Shown here one piece after another: positions 1 through 9,527 of a DNA stretch of 64,000 bases. The position numbers were made by a program, and so were the translations under genes. The notes under the pieces were generated by a model. The model had not been told where the DNA came from. It saw nothing but the letters and a program-made list of their open reading frames with translations, and searched no databases. Origin of the DNA: Flagellimonas algicola (GTDB taxonomy: Bacteria; Bacteroidota; Bacteroidia; Flavobacteriales; Flavobacteriaceae); NCBI RefSeq assembly GCF_005937185.1, contig NZ_VCNI01000002.1, positions 868,001 to 932,000 on the forward strand. The letters run 5' to 3'. Each line of letters opens with the position of its first letter. The stretch's first letter is position 1.

Positions 1-48
1 CAGGATTCGCCTTTGACTAAAAATTACGTTTAAGCATTTAGAGGACAA

Positions 49-82
49 AAAAGCCCGGGATGTTCCGGCATACTGGGCTTTT
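49..82 (-). terminator. Rho-independent terminator downstream of the DUF4837 gene
   Basis: The arms AAAAGCCCGG (49-58) and CTGGGCTTTT (73-82) pair with one G-T wobble around a 14-base loop. Read on the minus strand the hairpin is followed by a run of T, so it ends transcripts coming leftward from the DUF4837 and lytic transglycosylase genes. Confidence 0.75.
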
Positions 83-105
83 CTGTTTCTGTTTTATCTA
101 ATTTT

Positions 106-1095
106 TCAAGGTCCGGATTTGAACTCTACCGTCTTTAAGATGGCCTCCAGCTGAAACATATAATCGCGCTTTTCCTCATTTGGGGCAAAAGCGAACCCTT
201 CCAGCACCATTTTTCTGTTGTTCTCCTTATCATTGATGATGTAGGTGACAAAGGGCCCTGCCATTGGATATCCCTCAATTTCCCAGGTTCCCCTCGTTTC
301 TGCAGCCTTCTTTCCACCCACTAGAGCTGGAAAAACATAGGGCGAAAAAGCCTTTTCCGTTATCATATAAGTACCATCATAAGGTCCTGGAATATATTTC
401 TTTCCAATGCTGTCCCTCATTTTTACAATATCCTGTACAAAAGTGGAGTCTGTGGCAAAACTGTCCCACGGCATTTCATAGGCCAAAATATTCATGGATC
501 CTTTGGGAATCTGGATATCCATCCAAACAAAATTATCTTCATGTTTGCCAACGGTATACAGCGAAGGAACCTTTAAACTGATTCCGAATTCGTCTTCAAA
601 AGCTGTTTCTTTGGTAAGAGACCGGGTAAACCTGCGCTGGGCCTCTGCTATCTCAACCTTTTTAAAAGCGGCAATGGCCATTCCCGCAATCGAGTCCAAA
701 TTACCGGCCAAATCGTTATACGTTTCTCCAGTAACCACGGCAATCTTTTGCGGTTTAGCATACATGTTCGTCTTTATATGGGCTGCGGATACCGAATCTT
801 GTTCCACAAAAAGTACAGATCGCGAATAAGCGGTAGCACCCTTAAATACTTGAGGGGGTATTTGAGTAATGGTAAACTTAGGTTCTGCCCTAGGAAGACC
901 AAGTATAGGTGCTGCAAAATGCTCCCTGACCTTATCTCCTATACCGCCCTTCCAAAGTTCGGTGTCCATTACAACCATCAAAGAGTTGATTCCCCCAGTT
1001 GAGGGTGGCAAAAAGCGTTGTTTGGGGCCAGAATCCCCACATGATATCCCCACCAAAAGAAAAATGGTGAAGCATAGTGTTCCAAATTTTTTCAT
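106..1095 (-). CDS. DUF4837 family lipoprotein
   Basis: A 329-residue protein with a lipoprotein signal: the hydrophobic stretch CFTIFLLVGISC ends at Cys19, so the mature protein is probably lipid-anchored on the periplasmic side. The rest has no membrane segment and resembles the DUF4837 family found in Bacteroidota, whose function is unknown to me. ATG at 1095 is the only good start because it directly precedes the signal peptide. The start lies 12 bases after the stop of the upstream lytic transglycosylase gene, so the two are probably cotranscribed and a cell-envelope role is likely. A terminator follows the stop codon. Confidence 0.85.
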   Translation of the reverse strand: MKKFGTLCFTIFLLVGISCGDSGPKQRFLPPSTGGINSLMVVMDTELWKGGIGDKVREHFAAPILGLPRAEPKFTITQIPPQVFKGATAYSRSVLFVEQDSVSAAHIKTNMYAKPQKIAVVTGETYNDLAGNLDSIAGMAIAAFKKVEIAEAQRRFTRSLTKETAFEDEFGISLKVPSLYTVGKHEDNFVWMDIQIPKGSMNILAYEMPWDSFATDSTFVQDIVKMRDSIGKKYIPGPYDGTYMITEKAFSPYVFPALVGGKKAAETRGTWEIEGYPMAGPFVTYIINDKENNRKMVLEGFAFAPNEEKRDYMFQLEAILKTVEFKSGP

Positions 1096-1107
1096 ATCGT
1101 GTTCAAT

Positions 1108-2739
1108 TTACGAAGAACAATCGCACAATTTTAGTTTTGTGCCGGGTTTAAGATTGTTCCCGCTAAGACCGTTCCATTCTCGAAGATTTTCAATGGAAAC
1201 TCCAGGATATTTTCTGGAAATGGTCCAAAGGGAGTCCCCTTCTTGCACTGTATGAACCTTATTGCCGCTGGCCACTGAACCTGAACTAGCCTTTGCAGTT
1301 GTTGGTTTAGAAGTAGTTTTTCTGGGGATATAGGGTTTTCTCGGGAAAATGGTTAGTCGCTGCCCAATCCTCAATTTATTGCTTCGCAATCCATTCCACC
1401 TTTTAATCTGGCTCACCCCAACACCATACCGCTCCGCAATCTTGCCCAAATAATCCCCACTTCTAACTTTATAGCGAATCTGGTTCTTGGTCTCTACAAA
1501 TTGCGGCAAGGGTTTTTCCAGAGAGTCCAGTTCCTTTTTTACGAAAGCATAAATCTCATCCTCATTGCTGACAAACTGCCCAATTTTGGTGACTGGCAAG
1601 CGCAACACATAGTCTTTCCCCTTTACCTTTGGAATGATGTTGAGCTTGTACGAAGGATTCAACATCTCCAATTCTTCGGTGCTTATGTCCACCAGCTTGG
1701 AAATCTGGTCAAAGGTTATCAGTTGCTTTACATGGATTGTATCGGTTTCAAAATAGGGTCGCTCTGCCTTTTTGTAATGCAGGCCATGTTCCTCTGCATA
1801 CTCAAAAATGTACATCGTCGCCAAAAAAGCAGGTAAGTAGCCCGCGGTTTCACGGGGAAGATTTCTGCGGATGTTCCAGTAGTTTTTATATCCACCCGAG
1901 CGTCTAATGGCCTTGTTCACATTTCCGGGGCCCGAATTATAGGCCGCTAGGGCCAAATCCCAATCGTTGAAAATGTCATACAATTTGGACAGATATTTAC
2001 TGGCCGCCTTGGTGGCCAAAATGGGGTCATGGCGTTCATCTACGTAACTACTAACGTCCAAGCCATACATTTTTCCCGTACCATACATAAACTGCCAGAG
2101 ACCTTTTGCGCCAACTCGGGAACGCGCCTTTGGGTTTAGGGCAGATTCCACAATGGCTAAATATTTTATTTCTAATGGAATATCATGGTTGTCCAGTTCC
2201 TGTTCAAACAATGGAAAGTAAAATTGGCTTGCTGTGATCATGCGCTGCATCAAGTCCTTCTTTCTAACCAAAAAGGATTTGATAACAGATTCCAAAGAAG
2301 AGTTGTAGGAAATATTGAAGGGTGTCTTTTCATCCAACAAGGCCAATCTGGCTTTGAGTGTGTCCGTTGGCAGGTCTACCATTTCAATTTCTTCCTCGGT
2401 CGGGTTAATAATTTCCAGCTCCAACTCACTGAACAGTTGGGCGCTCTGATGCAATTCCCTTAACCAAAGACTGTCATATTTTCTGGCTTCTTCCCTGTCT
2501 TTCAAAACATACTTCCTTTCGCCATTGGTTTCAATCACCTGAACCCCATCAATGGGTTTTTCAATATTTTTTATTTCAAATGAGGATGTGTTGGGAGTAG
2601 AAACGGAATCGGTAATCTGCGTATTTTGCTCCCCAGAATCGGTTTGGGTGGTTGCTGTGGACTTGGCCTCTTGGGCATTAATCAATGGAGCCGAGAATAT
2701 CAGCGCCACTACAACAGCTTTTCTAAAAACTTGGTTCAT
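1108..2739 (-). CDS. Lytic transglycosylase (MltD-like) with two LysM domains
   Basis: Periplasmic peptidoglycan-cleaving enzyme of 543 residues. The start is set at ATG 2739, immediately before a classical signal peptide (MNQVFRKAVVVALIFSAPLI, cleavage near NAQ); the open frame extends nine codons further upstream only with a TTG start. An SLT domain (about residues 165-320) carries the catalytic glutamate in IVESALNP (Glu198), followed by GLWQFMYGTGKMYGL and LALAAYNSGPGNV. Two LysM domains that bind glycan follow at the C-terminus, beginning with YKVRSGDYLGKIA and HTVQEGDSLWTIS. The architecture matches MltD-type enzymes. It lies directly upstream of the DUF4837 lipoprotein gene. Confidence 0.92.
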   Translation of the reverse strand: MNQVFRKAVVVALIFSAPLINAQEAKSTATTQTDSGEQNTQITDSVSTPNTSSFEIKNIEKPIDGVQVIETNGERKYVLKDREEARKYDSLWLRELHQSAQLFSELELEIINPTEEEIEMVDLPTDTLKARLALLDEKTPFNISYNSSLESVIKSFLVRKKDLMQRMITASQFYFPLFEQELDNHDIPLEIKYLAIVESALNPKARSRVGAKGLWQFMYGTGKMYGLDVSSYVDERHDPILATKAASKYLSKLYDIFNDWDLALAAYNSGPGNVNKAIRRSGGYKNYWNIRRNLPRETAGYLPAFLATMYIFEYAEEHGLHYKKAERPYFETDTIHVKQLITFDQISKLVDISTEELEMLNPSYKLNIIPKVKGKDYVLRLPVTKIGQFVSNEDEIYAFVKKELDSLEKPLPQFVETKNQIRYKVRSGDYLGKIAERYGVGVSQIKRWNGLRSNKLRIGQRLTIFPRKPYIPRKTTSKPTTAKASSGSVASGNKVHTVQEGDSLWTISRKYPGVSIENLREWNGLSGNNLKPGTKLKLCDCSS

Positions 2740-2857
2740 GCTGGATTGGGTTTGATTTTGGGGCAAACGAAAATGGGGTTTTTTTCCGAAAAATTAAAGT
2801 TTTCGGCCAAAAACCTAACACTTTTAGGATTTCTCCTATTAATTCATAACGTGTGGG

Positions 2858-4048
2858 TTAGCCCAATATTGCAGCAATTCCAGGCAGGGTTCTACCCTCT
2901 AAGCTTTCCAGCATGGCACCTCCTCCAGTAGATACATAACTGACTTTGTCCTGAAATCCAAATTGCTTCACTGCCGCTACAGAGTCTCCGCCGCCAACCA
3001 AAGAAAACGCCCCGCTTTGGGTAGCTTCGTCGATAGCGTTGCCAACTTCGATTGTTCCTTTGGCAAAGCTTTCCATTTCAAAAACACCTACAGGCCCATT
3101 CCAAAGTATGGTCTTGGATTCCAAAATAACTTGCTTGAAGTTCTCCAGAGTTTGGGGTCCAGCATCAAGACCTTGCCAACCTTCGGGAATCTGGTTCACA
3201 TCTAAAAATTGGGTGTTGGCCCCATTATCGAAAGCGTCCGCAGCCAAGACATCCACCGGTAAATGAATCTTTACTCCTTTTTCATCGGCCTGCTTTAAAA
3301 TGTCCAAGGCCAATTCCATTTTATCGTCCTCGCAAATGGAATCGCCAACTGTGCCTCCCTTGGCTTTGACAAACGTATAGGTCATTCCACCACCAATGAT
3401 CAAGTTGTCCACTTTGTCCAAAATGTTTTCGATAATGGTAATCTTGGACGAAACTTTAGCCCCGCCCAAAATGGCGGTAACAGGTTTCTCTCCCGTTTGC
3501 ATCACCTTTTCAATGGCTTTGATTTCCTTGGCCAACAGATAACCAAAGCATTTGGCATCCGGAAAATAGTTGGCCACAATGGTTGTTGAGGCATGCGCCC
3601 GGTGCGCCGTTCCAAAGGCGTCATTTACATAAATGTCTCCCAACTGGGAAAGCGATTCCGCAAAACCAGAATCCCCTTTTTCCTCTTCCGCGTAAAACCG
3701 AAGGTTTTCCAAAAGCAATACCTCGCCATCCTGTAACTCAGACACAGCAGCTTCCGCAGTATCTCCAATACAATCATTGACAAACTTTCCCTGCACCCCA
3801 ATGATTTCTGAAACCTTTTCAACGATATGGGACAATGACATGTCCGAATTGGCCTGCCCTTTTGGCCGACCCAAATGACTCATTAATACAGCAGCTCCGC
3901 CATCTTCCAAAACCTTAAGAATGGTTGGTTTGGCTGCTTCAATTCTACTGGTATCGGTAACATTGAAATCCCCATCCAACGGCACATTAAAGTCAACACG
4001 GATCAGCGCTTTTTTCCCTTCAAAATTATAATCGTCTATGGTCTTCAT
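2858..4048 (-). CDS. pgk: Phosphoglycerate kinase
   Basis: Cytosolic glycolytic enzyme that transfers phosphate between 1,3-bisphosphoglycerate and ADP. At 396 residues it is full length. The family motifs are all present: RVDFNVPL near the N-terminus, MSHLGRPKG (substrate site), LLLENLRFY, the glycine-rich [19 protein letters not shown], and the nucleotide-binding [13 protein letters not shown] near the C-terminus, ending with STGGGAMLE. The ATG at 4048 opens the conserved start. A TACATTTG promoter element lies 22 bases upstream on the same strand. Confidence 0.98.
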   Translation of the reverse strand: MKTIDDYNFEGKKALIRVDFNVPLDGDFNVTDTSRIEAAKPTILKVLEDGGAAVLMSHLGRPKGQANSDMSLSHIVEKVSEIIGVQGKFVNDCIGDTAEAAVSELQDGEVLLLENLRFYAEEEKGDSGFAESLSQLGDIYVNDAFGTAHRAHASTTIVANYFPDAKCFGYLLAKEIKAIEKVMQTGEKPVTAILGGAKVSSKITIIENILDKVDNLIIGGGMTYTFVKAKGGTVGDSICEDDKMELALDILKQADEKGVKIHLPVDVLAADAFDNGANTQFLDVNQIPEGWQGLDAGPQTLENFKQVILESKTILWNGPVGVFEMESFAKGTIEVGNAIDEATQSGAFSLVGGGDSVAAVKQFGFQDKVSYVSTGGGAMLESLEGRTLPGIAAILG

Positions 4049-4070
4049 CTAACTTGGTTTAAGGTAAGCC

Positions 4071-4078
4071 CAAATGTA
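4071..4078 (-). promoter_or_regulatory. Candidate -7 promoter element for pgk
   Basis: On the minus strand this reads TACATTTG, matching the Bacteroidota -7 consensus TAnnTTTG, 22 bases before the pgk start codon. No clear -33 TTG is seen at the expected spacing, so the call rests on one element and its position. Confidence 0.45.
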
Positions 4079-4168
4079 AAGATTTCCTACTTTCCCCGCC
4101 TTGGGCATGGGCCATATTTTTAAACTTTCAACAAAAAAGATGGGAAACCACACAGAACCTAAAAAATG

Positions 4169-4176
4169 TATCTTTG
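4169..4176 (+). promoter_or_regulatory. Candidate -7 promoter element for holB
   Basis: TATCTTTG matches TAnnTTTG and ends four bases before the ATG at 4181. If it is used, the transcript would begin at or close to the start codon, giving a nearly leaderless mRNA. It lies inside a longer open frame that starts at 4166, which argues against that earlier ATG. Confidence 0.45.
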
Positions 4177-4180
4177 GCTT

Positions 4181-5332
4181 ATGCTGTTCAAAGACGTTTT
4201 GGGGCTCGAGCACATAAAAAAACACCTGGTGACCACAGCAGAAACCGGAAGGGTTGCGCATGCCCAACTTTTTGTTGGCCCGGAAGGTTGCGGAACACTT
4301 TCCATGGCCATTGCTTACGCTCAATATCTCCTTTGCGGAAACATTGGCGGAGAAAATGAGGGGGGCGATGCGGTCTGCAATACCAAATGCCATTCACTTA
4401 CCCATCCCGATCTTCATTTTGCGTTTCCAGTGTCCAATTCCGATAAGATTAAATCCCATGCGGTGAGTGATCATTATCTGGAAGAATGGCGACAGTTTGT
4501 ACAGGATCAGCCCTATGGGAATCTCTTTGATTGGTACCGCTTGATCGGCATAGAAAAGAAGCAAGGTCAAATTGGGGTTGATGAAGCTCAGGATGTGGTT
4601 AAAAAACTCTCATTAAAATCATATGAAGGGGGATACAAGATTTTGATAATATGGATGGCCGAAAAAATGAACATCTCTGCCTCCAACAAACTACTGAAAC
4701 TGATTGAGGAACCCCCAGAAAAAACAGTCATTCTTCTAATTGCGGAGGATGAGGAGTTGATCATCAACACCATTCGGTCACGCTGTCAGATTTTACATTT
4801 TCCGCCCCTACCTGAAGCTGCGATTCTAAACGCTTTACTAGAAAAGGGTGTGGCCGATGCTGAGGCCAATTCGATTGCACAAGAAGCCAATGGAAACTTC
4901 AACAAGGCGTTGGACCTGCTTAACAAAGATTCCGAAGATCTAGTTTTTGAACGTTGGTTTGTTCAATGGGTAAGAAGCGCCTTTAAGGCAAAAGGCAATA
5001 AAGCGGCAATTCAAGAACTCATTATGTGGAGTGATGAAGTGGCCAAAACCGGACGGGAAGTACAAAAGCAATTTTTGCACTATTGCCTCACCGTAATGAG
5101 ACAAGCCCTACTGCTGAATTACAATGCCAATGACTTGGTTTATCTAAAAATCCATTTGGAGGGGTTTGATCTCAACAAGTTTGCACCCTTTGTGCATGAA
5201 AACAACATCTTGGCCATAGTTGAGGAACTGGAAAAGGCCATTTTTCATGTGGAACGCAATGGGAATGCCAAGATTATCTTTACCGACCTATCTATAAAAC
5301 TAACACGTCTGCTTCATACCAAAGCAGCATAA
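4181..5332 (+). CDS. holB: DNA polymerase III delta' subunit
   Basis: Clamp-loader component, 383 residues from ATG 4181. The N-terminal AAA+ fold shows VLGLEHIKKHL, AHAQLFVGPEGCGTLSMA and the zinc-binding region with CNTKCHSLTHPDLHF; later it has KLLKLIEEPPEKTVILLIAE and the sensor-1 region TIRSRCQILHF. The P-loop lacks the usual lysine (GPEGCGTLS), as expected for delta', which does not hydrolyse ATP. An ATG at 4166 is in frame but overlaps the promoter-like TATCTTTG, so 4181 is preferred. A DoxX-like gene follows after 12 bases. Confidence 0.9.
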   Translation: MLFKDVLGLEHIKKHLVTTAETGRVAHAQLFVGPEGCGTLSMAIAYAQYLLCGNIGGENEGGDAVCNTKCHSLTHPDLHFAFPVSNSDKIKSHAVSDHYLEEWRQFVQDQPYGNLFDWYRLIGIEKKQGQIGVDEAQDVVKKLSLKSYEGGYKILIIWMAEKMNISASNKLLKLIEEPPEKTVILLIAEDEELIINTIRSRCQILHFPPLPEAAILNALLEKGVADAEANSIAQEANGNFNKALDLLNKDSEDLVFERWFVQWVRSAFKAKGNKAAIQELIMWSDEVAKTGREVQKQFLHYCLTVMRQALLLNYNANDLVYLKIHLEGFDLNKFAPFVHENNILAIVEELEKAIFHVERNGNAKIIFTDLSIKLTRLLHTKAA

Positions 5333-5344
5333 AACCAACATATC

Positions 5345-5740
5345 ATGGAACACTTTACATCCAATGCGGCACAAGTTCTTTTGCTCGCAGGCCTCACCAT
5401 TACCTTTTTACAGAGTGCATTTGACAAAATTTTGGATTGGAAGGGTAATCTAAGTTGGCTTACCGGACACTTTTCCAAAACGGTCTTCAAAGCAATGGTG
5501 CCCGTTCTCCTTGGAGTGGTTCTTTTTGGTGAATTGGCTTCAGGGATTTTGTGTGCCATTGGTATTTATGAATTTCTATATTCTGGAAGTGGCTCTATGG
5601 CATTCTGCGGCGCGGTCCTTTCCTCGATCACCTTATTGATGCTGCTTCTTGGACAACGAATTGCCAAGGATTATGAAGGGGCCAAGACCATAGTGGTTTA
5701 TCTTATTTTGGCCATCTTTTTGGTTTACATACTACAATAA
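5345..5740 (+). CDS. DoxX-like integral membrane protein
   Basis: A 131-residue protein made almost wholly of four hydrophobic segments (about residues 9-27, 46-66, 73-100 and 113-130). An N-terminal segment with LAGLTITFLQSAFDKI and a loop containing WKGNLSWLTGHF are like the DoxX/SURF4-type membrane family common in Bacteroidota. The cellular role is not known. It sits 12 bases after holB and 17 bases before the amidohydrolase gene, so it is probably part of one transcription unit, though the three functions are not obviously linked. Confidence 0.7.
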   Translation: MEHFTSNAAQVLLLAGLTITFLQSAFDKILDWKGNLSWLTGHFSKTVFKAMVPVLLGVVLFGELASGILCAIGIYEFLYSGSGSMAFCGAVLSSITLLMLLLGQRIAKDYEGAKTIVVYLILAIFLVYILQ

Positions 5741-5757
5741 CAACCTAAATCAACCTC

Positions 5758-7749
5758 ATGAAAACTTGTTTTCCCTTACTTCTGCTAGCGTTCTTGATTT
5801 CTTGTCAGGAATCCGACACAAAAAAGGAATATGCCTCCAAAACCTATCAAGTGTATATGCGCGATAACCTTGCCGGCTCCCATACCAGCTCTATGGATTC
5901 CCTTGGTAACTATGTCTATACTTTTGAGTTTAATGATCGGGGAAGAGGCCCGGAGATTTTGGAAAAAATAAGATTGGATCAAGCAGGCAACATTTCCTAT
6001 TTGGAAATTACAGGGGTCAATTATTTAAAAGATACCGTAGTAGAGAACTACGCCTATATTAATGGCGCCGCACAATGGAAAAGCACCTCCGAAGCTGGTG
6101 AAAAAGCAACAGACGGCAATCCGTTTTACTCCAGTGTAAACGGCACCCTTGGGGATAACGAATTGTTAATTCGTCTCTTGCTCTCTGCTGAGAACCATAC
6201 CGTGGAATTGTTGCCCAGTGGAACTGCCACCATTTCAAATATTGAAGCCATTACTGTGGATTCCATTCCGTTGCGCCTGGTAGAAATCACAGGTTTTGGG
6301 TTTACCCCATTCTATGAATGGATTGATGAGGACAATCGGATTTTTGCCTCTGTTTCTTCTTGGTTGAGTATCATTTCCGAAGAACATTCCGGAATGATTG
6401 AATCCTTATTGGAGATTCAGAAGAAAAAGGAGGATGCATTTTTTGCTTCCTTGGCAAAGGAGCTAACCTCAACTCCCGAAGCTAAAACCCTGATTCAAAA
6501 TGTGAACCTGTTTGATGCAAAAAATGGGCGTGTCGTTCCTGGCCAACAGGTTGTGGTCAATGGGAATAAAATTGAGTCCATTTCCAGTGTGGCTCCAAAC
6601 CTTTCCGAAGGAACCAAAATAATCGATGGAACTGGAAAAACGCTTTTGCCAGGACTTTTTGATAACCATTGCCATGTGCAAAAGGAAGATGGCATATTGC
6701 ATTTAGCCGCTGGAGTGACCTCGGTTAGGGACATGGCCAATTCCATGGAGCTGTTGGAAATCAAAAAGCAATTTGATGAAAACAGCAATATTGGGCCCCG
6801 GGTGGTCACCTTAGCTGGGTTCATAGATCAGAAAGGGCCTTTTGCTGGCCCTGGCCTTACCATTACCAACGTTGCCGAAGGAGAGGAAGCTATCCAAAAC
6901 TACAAGGACAACGGCTATCATCAAATCAAACTCTATAGTTCCATTGATCCCTCTTGGGTAAAACCGCTGGCCAAAAAAGCTCATGAGCTGGGGATGAAGC
7001 TAAGCGGGCATATTCCGGCTCATATGTTGGCCGAAGATGCCATAAAAGATGGTTTTGATGAGATTCAACACGTGAACATGGTCGCCTTGAATTTCTTGTC
7101 CGATACCATTGATACCCGAACCCCTTTGCGGTTTTCTGCTGTTGCAGAAAACACCCATAATTTGGATTTAGATGGAGCTGAATTCAAAGCATTTGTCCAA
7201 CTTTTAAAAAAGAAAGCAATAGAAATAGATCCTACAGTTTCCATTTTTGAGGGCATGTTCTCTACAAAAGCTGGAGAGCCAGACCCTCAATTTGAGGCAA
7301 TACTAGACCGTCTCCCCATCCAAGTTCAACGCGGTTATTATTCTGGGGGGCTTCCTATTCCCGAAGGGAAAGAACAACAGTACAAGGATTCTTTTGCCAA
7401 ACTCCTGGAAATTCTTGAGAACCTGCATTCCAATGGGGTCACGCTTCTTCCTGGTACGGACGCTATGCCAGGATTTGCCTTGCACAAGGAGCTGGAAAAT
7501 TATGTGAAGGCAGGAATTCCTGCCAACGAAGTACTTCAACTTGCCACGATTGTATCCGCAAAAAATGTGGGTATGGAAGATCTGTTGGGATCCGTTGAAA
7601 AAGGAAAAATGGCCGATCTTATTTTGGTAGACGGAAATCCGGTTGAAAACATCAGTGACATCCGGCGGGTGGAGCTTACTATCAAGGACGGTAAAGTTTT
7701 CAATGCAAAGGAACTTTATGGTGCCCTTGGTATTCGGCATTTCCAATAA
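5758..7749 (+). CDS. Lipoprotein amidohydrolase
   Basis: A 663-residue predicted lipoprotein: the signal MKTCFPLLLLAFLISC puts the lipidated cysteine at residue 16. Residues about 25-220 form an N-terminal region with no recognised family. The second half is an amidohydrolase (imidazolonepropionase-like) domain starting at LIQNVNLFDAKNGRVVPGQ. It has the metal-binding pair in LFDNHCHVQ, a lysine in YHQIKLYSS, histidines in LSGHIPAH and EIQHVNMV, the aspartate in LLPGTDAMPG and the closing KGKMADLILVDGNP. It probably hydrolyses a cyclic amide or a peptide-like substrate at the cell envelope; the substrate is not predictable. A second lipoprotein amidohydrolase lies at 57123-58472. Confidence 0.88.
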   Translation: MKTCFPLLLLAFLISCQESDTKKEYASKTYQVYMRDNLAGSHTSSMDSLGNYVYTFEFNDRGRGPEILEKIRLDQAGNISYLEITGVNYLKDTVVENYAYINGAAQWKSTSEAGEKATDGNPFYSSVNGTLGDNELLIRLLLSAENHTVELLPSGTATISNIEAITVDSIPLRLVEITGFGFTPFYEWIDEDNRIFASVSSWLSIISEEHSGMIESLLEIQKKKEDAFFASLAKELTSTPEAKTLIQNVNLFDAKNGRVVPGQQVVVNGNKIESISSVAPNLSEGTKIIDGTGKTLLPGLFDNHCHVQKEDGILHLAAGVTSVRDMANSMELLEIKKQFDENSNIGPRVVTLAGFIDQKGPFAGPGLTITNVAEGEEAIQNYKDNGYHQIKLYSSIDPSWVKPLAKKAHELGMKLSGHIPAHMLAEDAIKDGFDEIQHVNMVALNFLSDTIDTRTPLRFSAVAENTHNLDLDGAEFKAFVQLLKKKAIEIDPTVSIFEGMFSTKAGEPDPQFEAILDRLPIQVQRGYYSGGLPIPEGKEQQYKDSFAKLLEILENLHSNGVTLLPGTDAMPGFALHKELENYVKAGIPANEVLQLATIVSAKNVGMEDLLGSVEKGKMADLILVDGNPVENISDIRRVELTIKDGKVFNAKELYGALGIRHFQ

Positions 7750-7753
7750 AAAA

Positions 7754-7775
7754 AGCCCGTTCTAAAGAACGGGCT
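7754..7775 (-). terminator. Terminator of the ompH-like gene, between converging genes
   Basis: A perfect 9-base stem, AGCCCGTTC (7754-7762) and GAACGGGCT (7767-7775), has loop TAAA. A long T run follows only on the minus strand, so it should end the ompH-like transcript. The amidohydrolase reading frame on the plus strand ends five bases before the stem. Confidence 0.85.
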
Positions 7776-7799
7776 GCATCCTAATTTAATCTTAGGTCT

Positions 7800-8306
7800 T
7801 TATTTTTTGTACTTGTCGTTCAAAATTTTGACAATAGCATCCGTAAGGTTCTGCGGGTCTTGCCCGTAAAGCACAGCACCACCGGTTCCGCCAGTAAGAA
7901 TATACGTGAAGCCGTTGGCCTTTCCGTACTTCTTAACTTCTTTTCTAACCTTGCTCACCAAAGAGTCCATCTCGGTTTGACTGTTCAATTGCAATTGCTG
8001 TTCTTCTTGTTGCAGCTGTTGTCCCATAAATTGTCCTCGTTGTTGCAATAGGCCGTATTCTTCTTGGGCATTCTTCTGGGACATTTTTTGGGACTTGGCC
8101 TGAAACTCCTGAAGTTCCAATTGAAAGGCCTGGGAAATACTGTCCCTTTTTTTGGTCAAGGCATCAACCTTTGTTTTGTACTTTGCCTCAATATCTACTT
8201 TCTCCTGATAATCGTCCAGTAACTTAACGTTATCTACATATCCAATTTTGTTCTGCTGACAGGCCATTGCGCTCATCGCCAAAACAACCATCAATAATTT
8301 TTTCAT
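7800..8306 (-). CDS. OmpH/Skp-family periplasmic chaperone, probable lipoprotein
   Basis: A 168-residue protein of the OmpH/Skp family, which holds unfolded outer-membrane proteins in the periplasm. It begins with a hydrophobic signal ending AMSAMAC, so Cys16 may be lipidated. Next come the family start IGYVDNVKLLDDY and a long glutamine-rich coiled coil (about residues 35-125). The family C-terminal segment, FTYILTGGTGGAVLYGQ with an Asp-Leu-Thr motif, follows. Skp in Enterobacteria is soluble, so a lipid anchor would be a difference; the -3 position of the lipobox is Ala rather than Leu, which makes that part less certain. Confidence 0.85.
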   Translation of the reverse strand: MKKLLMVVLAMSAMACQQNKIGYVDNVKLLDDYQEKVDIEAKYKTKVDALTKKRDSISQAFQLELQEFQAKSQKMSQKNAQEEYGLLQQRGQFMGQQLQQEEQQLQLNSQTEMDSLVSKVRKEVKKYGKANGFTYILTGGTGGAVLYGQDPQNLTDAIVKILNDKYKK

Positions 8307-8546
8307 CTTTCTCTTTTAAGGATGCGCTAAAATAGAAAAGCTTTTTTAATGGGCGTCATTATCTTTTTGATAACTCATTCCAGCGCCAATTTAAACCTAT
8401 AGAGAATATCTATTGGTTTATGGGAGATCAATAAGGTTAGATTATTTTGCGGGCGTCTTAATATACATTCTGTGCGTTTATTTTTTGACTAGGGGCAGAT
8501 AGGTTAGCCCTTAGGCATAAAACGTCAGTAAATTAGCTTAAAAAGG

Positions 8547-9377
8547 CTATTGCTTCTTTTTAATGAGATAAATCACTGATGAATACTCCTTGTTAAACCA
8601 CGCACTTATATTAGACCATAGACCTACGGCTAATGCGGGAAGGAAATAAAAATTGTTTCCTCTGTATTTTTCTGATAACAGGGATACGTAGAACGAATCA
8701 AAAATCATTGGATACGTTTTAACAACCTCCATTTGATGCCTTTCAAATAATTTAGAAATAGAGGTTCTCGAAAAATGCCATAAATGTCTTGGCACATCAT
8801 AGGCGGCCCAATGCGATTTGTAGTGTTTGGCGTCAAAGGACCTATAGTTGGGTACGGCAACAACCAATAACCCATCCTCTTGTAAAAGCTCCTTAAGTTC
8901 CACTAGCTGTCCATCCAAATTTGGAAGGTGTTCCAATACATGCCATAGGGTAATTACCCCGTACTTCCTGTCATTTAAATTCGCAAGGCTATCACTAAGT
9001 TCAATTCCTTTTTGCTTGGCTCTGTCCCTAGCTTTTTGATTAGGTTCTATGCCAGAAACTTCAAATCCGCTCTTTTTTGCAACGGTAAGAAAATCCCCTG
9101 TGCCAGCACCAAAATCCAGGAGCTTCCCGACATTAATATCCTGATTTTCAATCACTTGAACTTTATTTTTTAGATTAAACCCTTTTACAAACTGATATAA
9201 TCTATCTACAAAGGAAGTCTTCGCATCTGTATGGGAAATATAGGCCTCACTTTCGTAATATCGAAATAGATTTTCTGGTTGTGGTTGTGTAACCAGCATA
9301 TCCAACTTCGAATCATAGAGCAAATCAAACTCCTCATTGGATACGGAATAATCTTTGGTTTTTAGAAACAACTTCAT
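8547..9377 (-). CDS. Class I SAM-dependent methyltransferase
   Basis: A 276-residue protein. Residues about 84-190 are a Rossmann methyltransferase: motif I is KLLDFGAGTGDFL, the acidic residue ending strand 2 is in GFEVSGIEPN, and a later strand carries VITLWHVLEHLPN. The region before this (residues 1-70) is typical of the family in which a short N-terminal segment precedes the fold. A hydrophobic stretch near the C-terminus (FLPALAVGLWSNISAWF) may touch a membrane. The likely substrate is a small molecule or sugar-type acceptor; it cannot be named. The gene sits alone between ompH and mnmG. Confidence 0.85.
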   Translation of the reverse strand: MKLFLKTKDYSVSNEEFDLLYDSKLDMLVTQPQPENLFRYYESEAYISHTDAKTSFVDRLYQFVKGFNLKNKVQVIENQDINVGKLLDFGAGTGDFLTVAKKSGFEVSGIEPNQKARDRAKQKGIELSDSLANLNDRKYGVITLWHVLEHLPNLDGQLVELKELLQEDGLLVVAVPNYRSFDAKHYKSHWAAYDVPRHLWHFSRTSISKLFERHQMEVVKTYPMIFDSFYVSLLSEKYRGNNFYFLPALAVGLWSNISAWFNKEYSSVIYLIKKKQ

Positions 9378-9527
9378 AAAAGGTCGAAGGCTAAAATTCT
9401 TTTCCCGGATGTCGAAGATACACTATAAGGAGGTTTGTATCGAATAACATGCTTTTGAAGTTCTTGGCTAAATGTGAATCACAAAAATAATTAAGGGTAT
9501 ATTTTGTTCCACGTGGAACACTTTAGC

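Noticed and set aside
2786..2806. CCGAAAA/TTTTCGG hairpin between pgk and the lytic transglycosylase gene
   Set aside because: A perfect 7-base stem but followed by no T run on either strand, so it is not called a terminator.
4049..4393. 114-codon open frame on the minus strand over the start of holB
   Set aside because: It overlaps the well-supported holB and the pgk promoter, and has no recognisable product.
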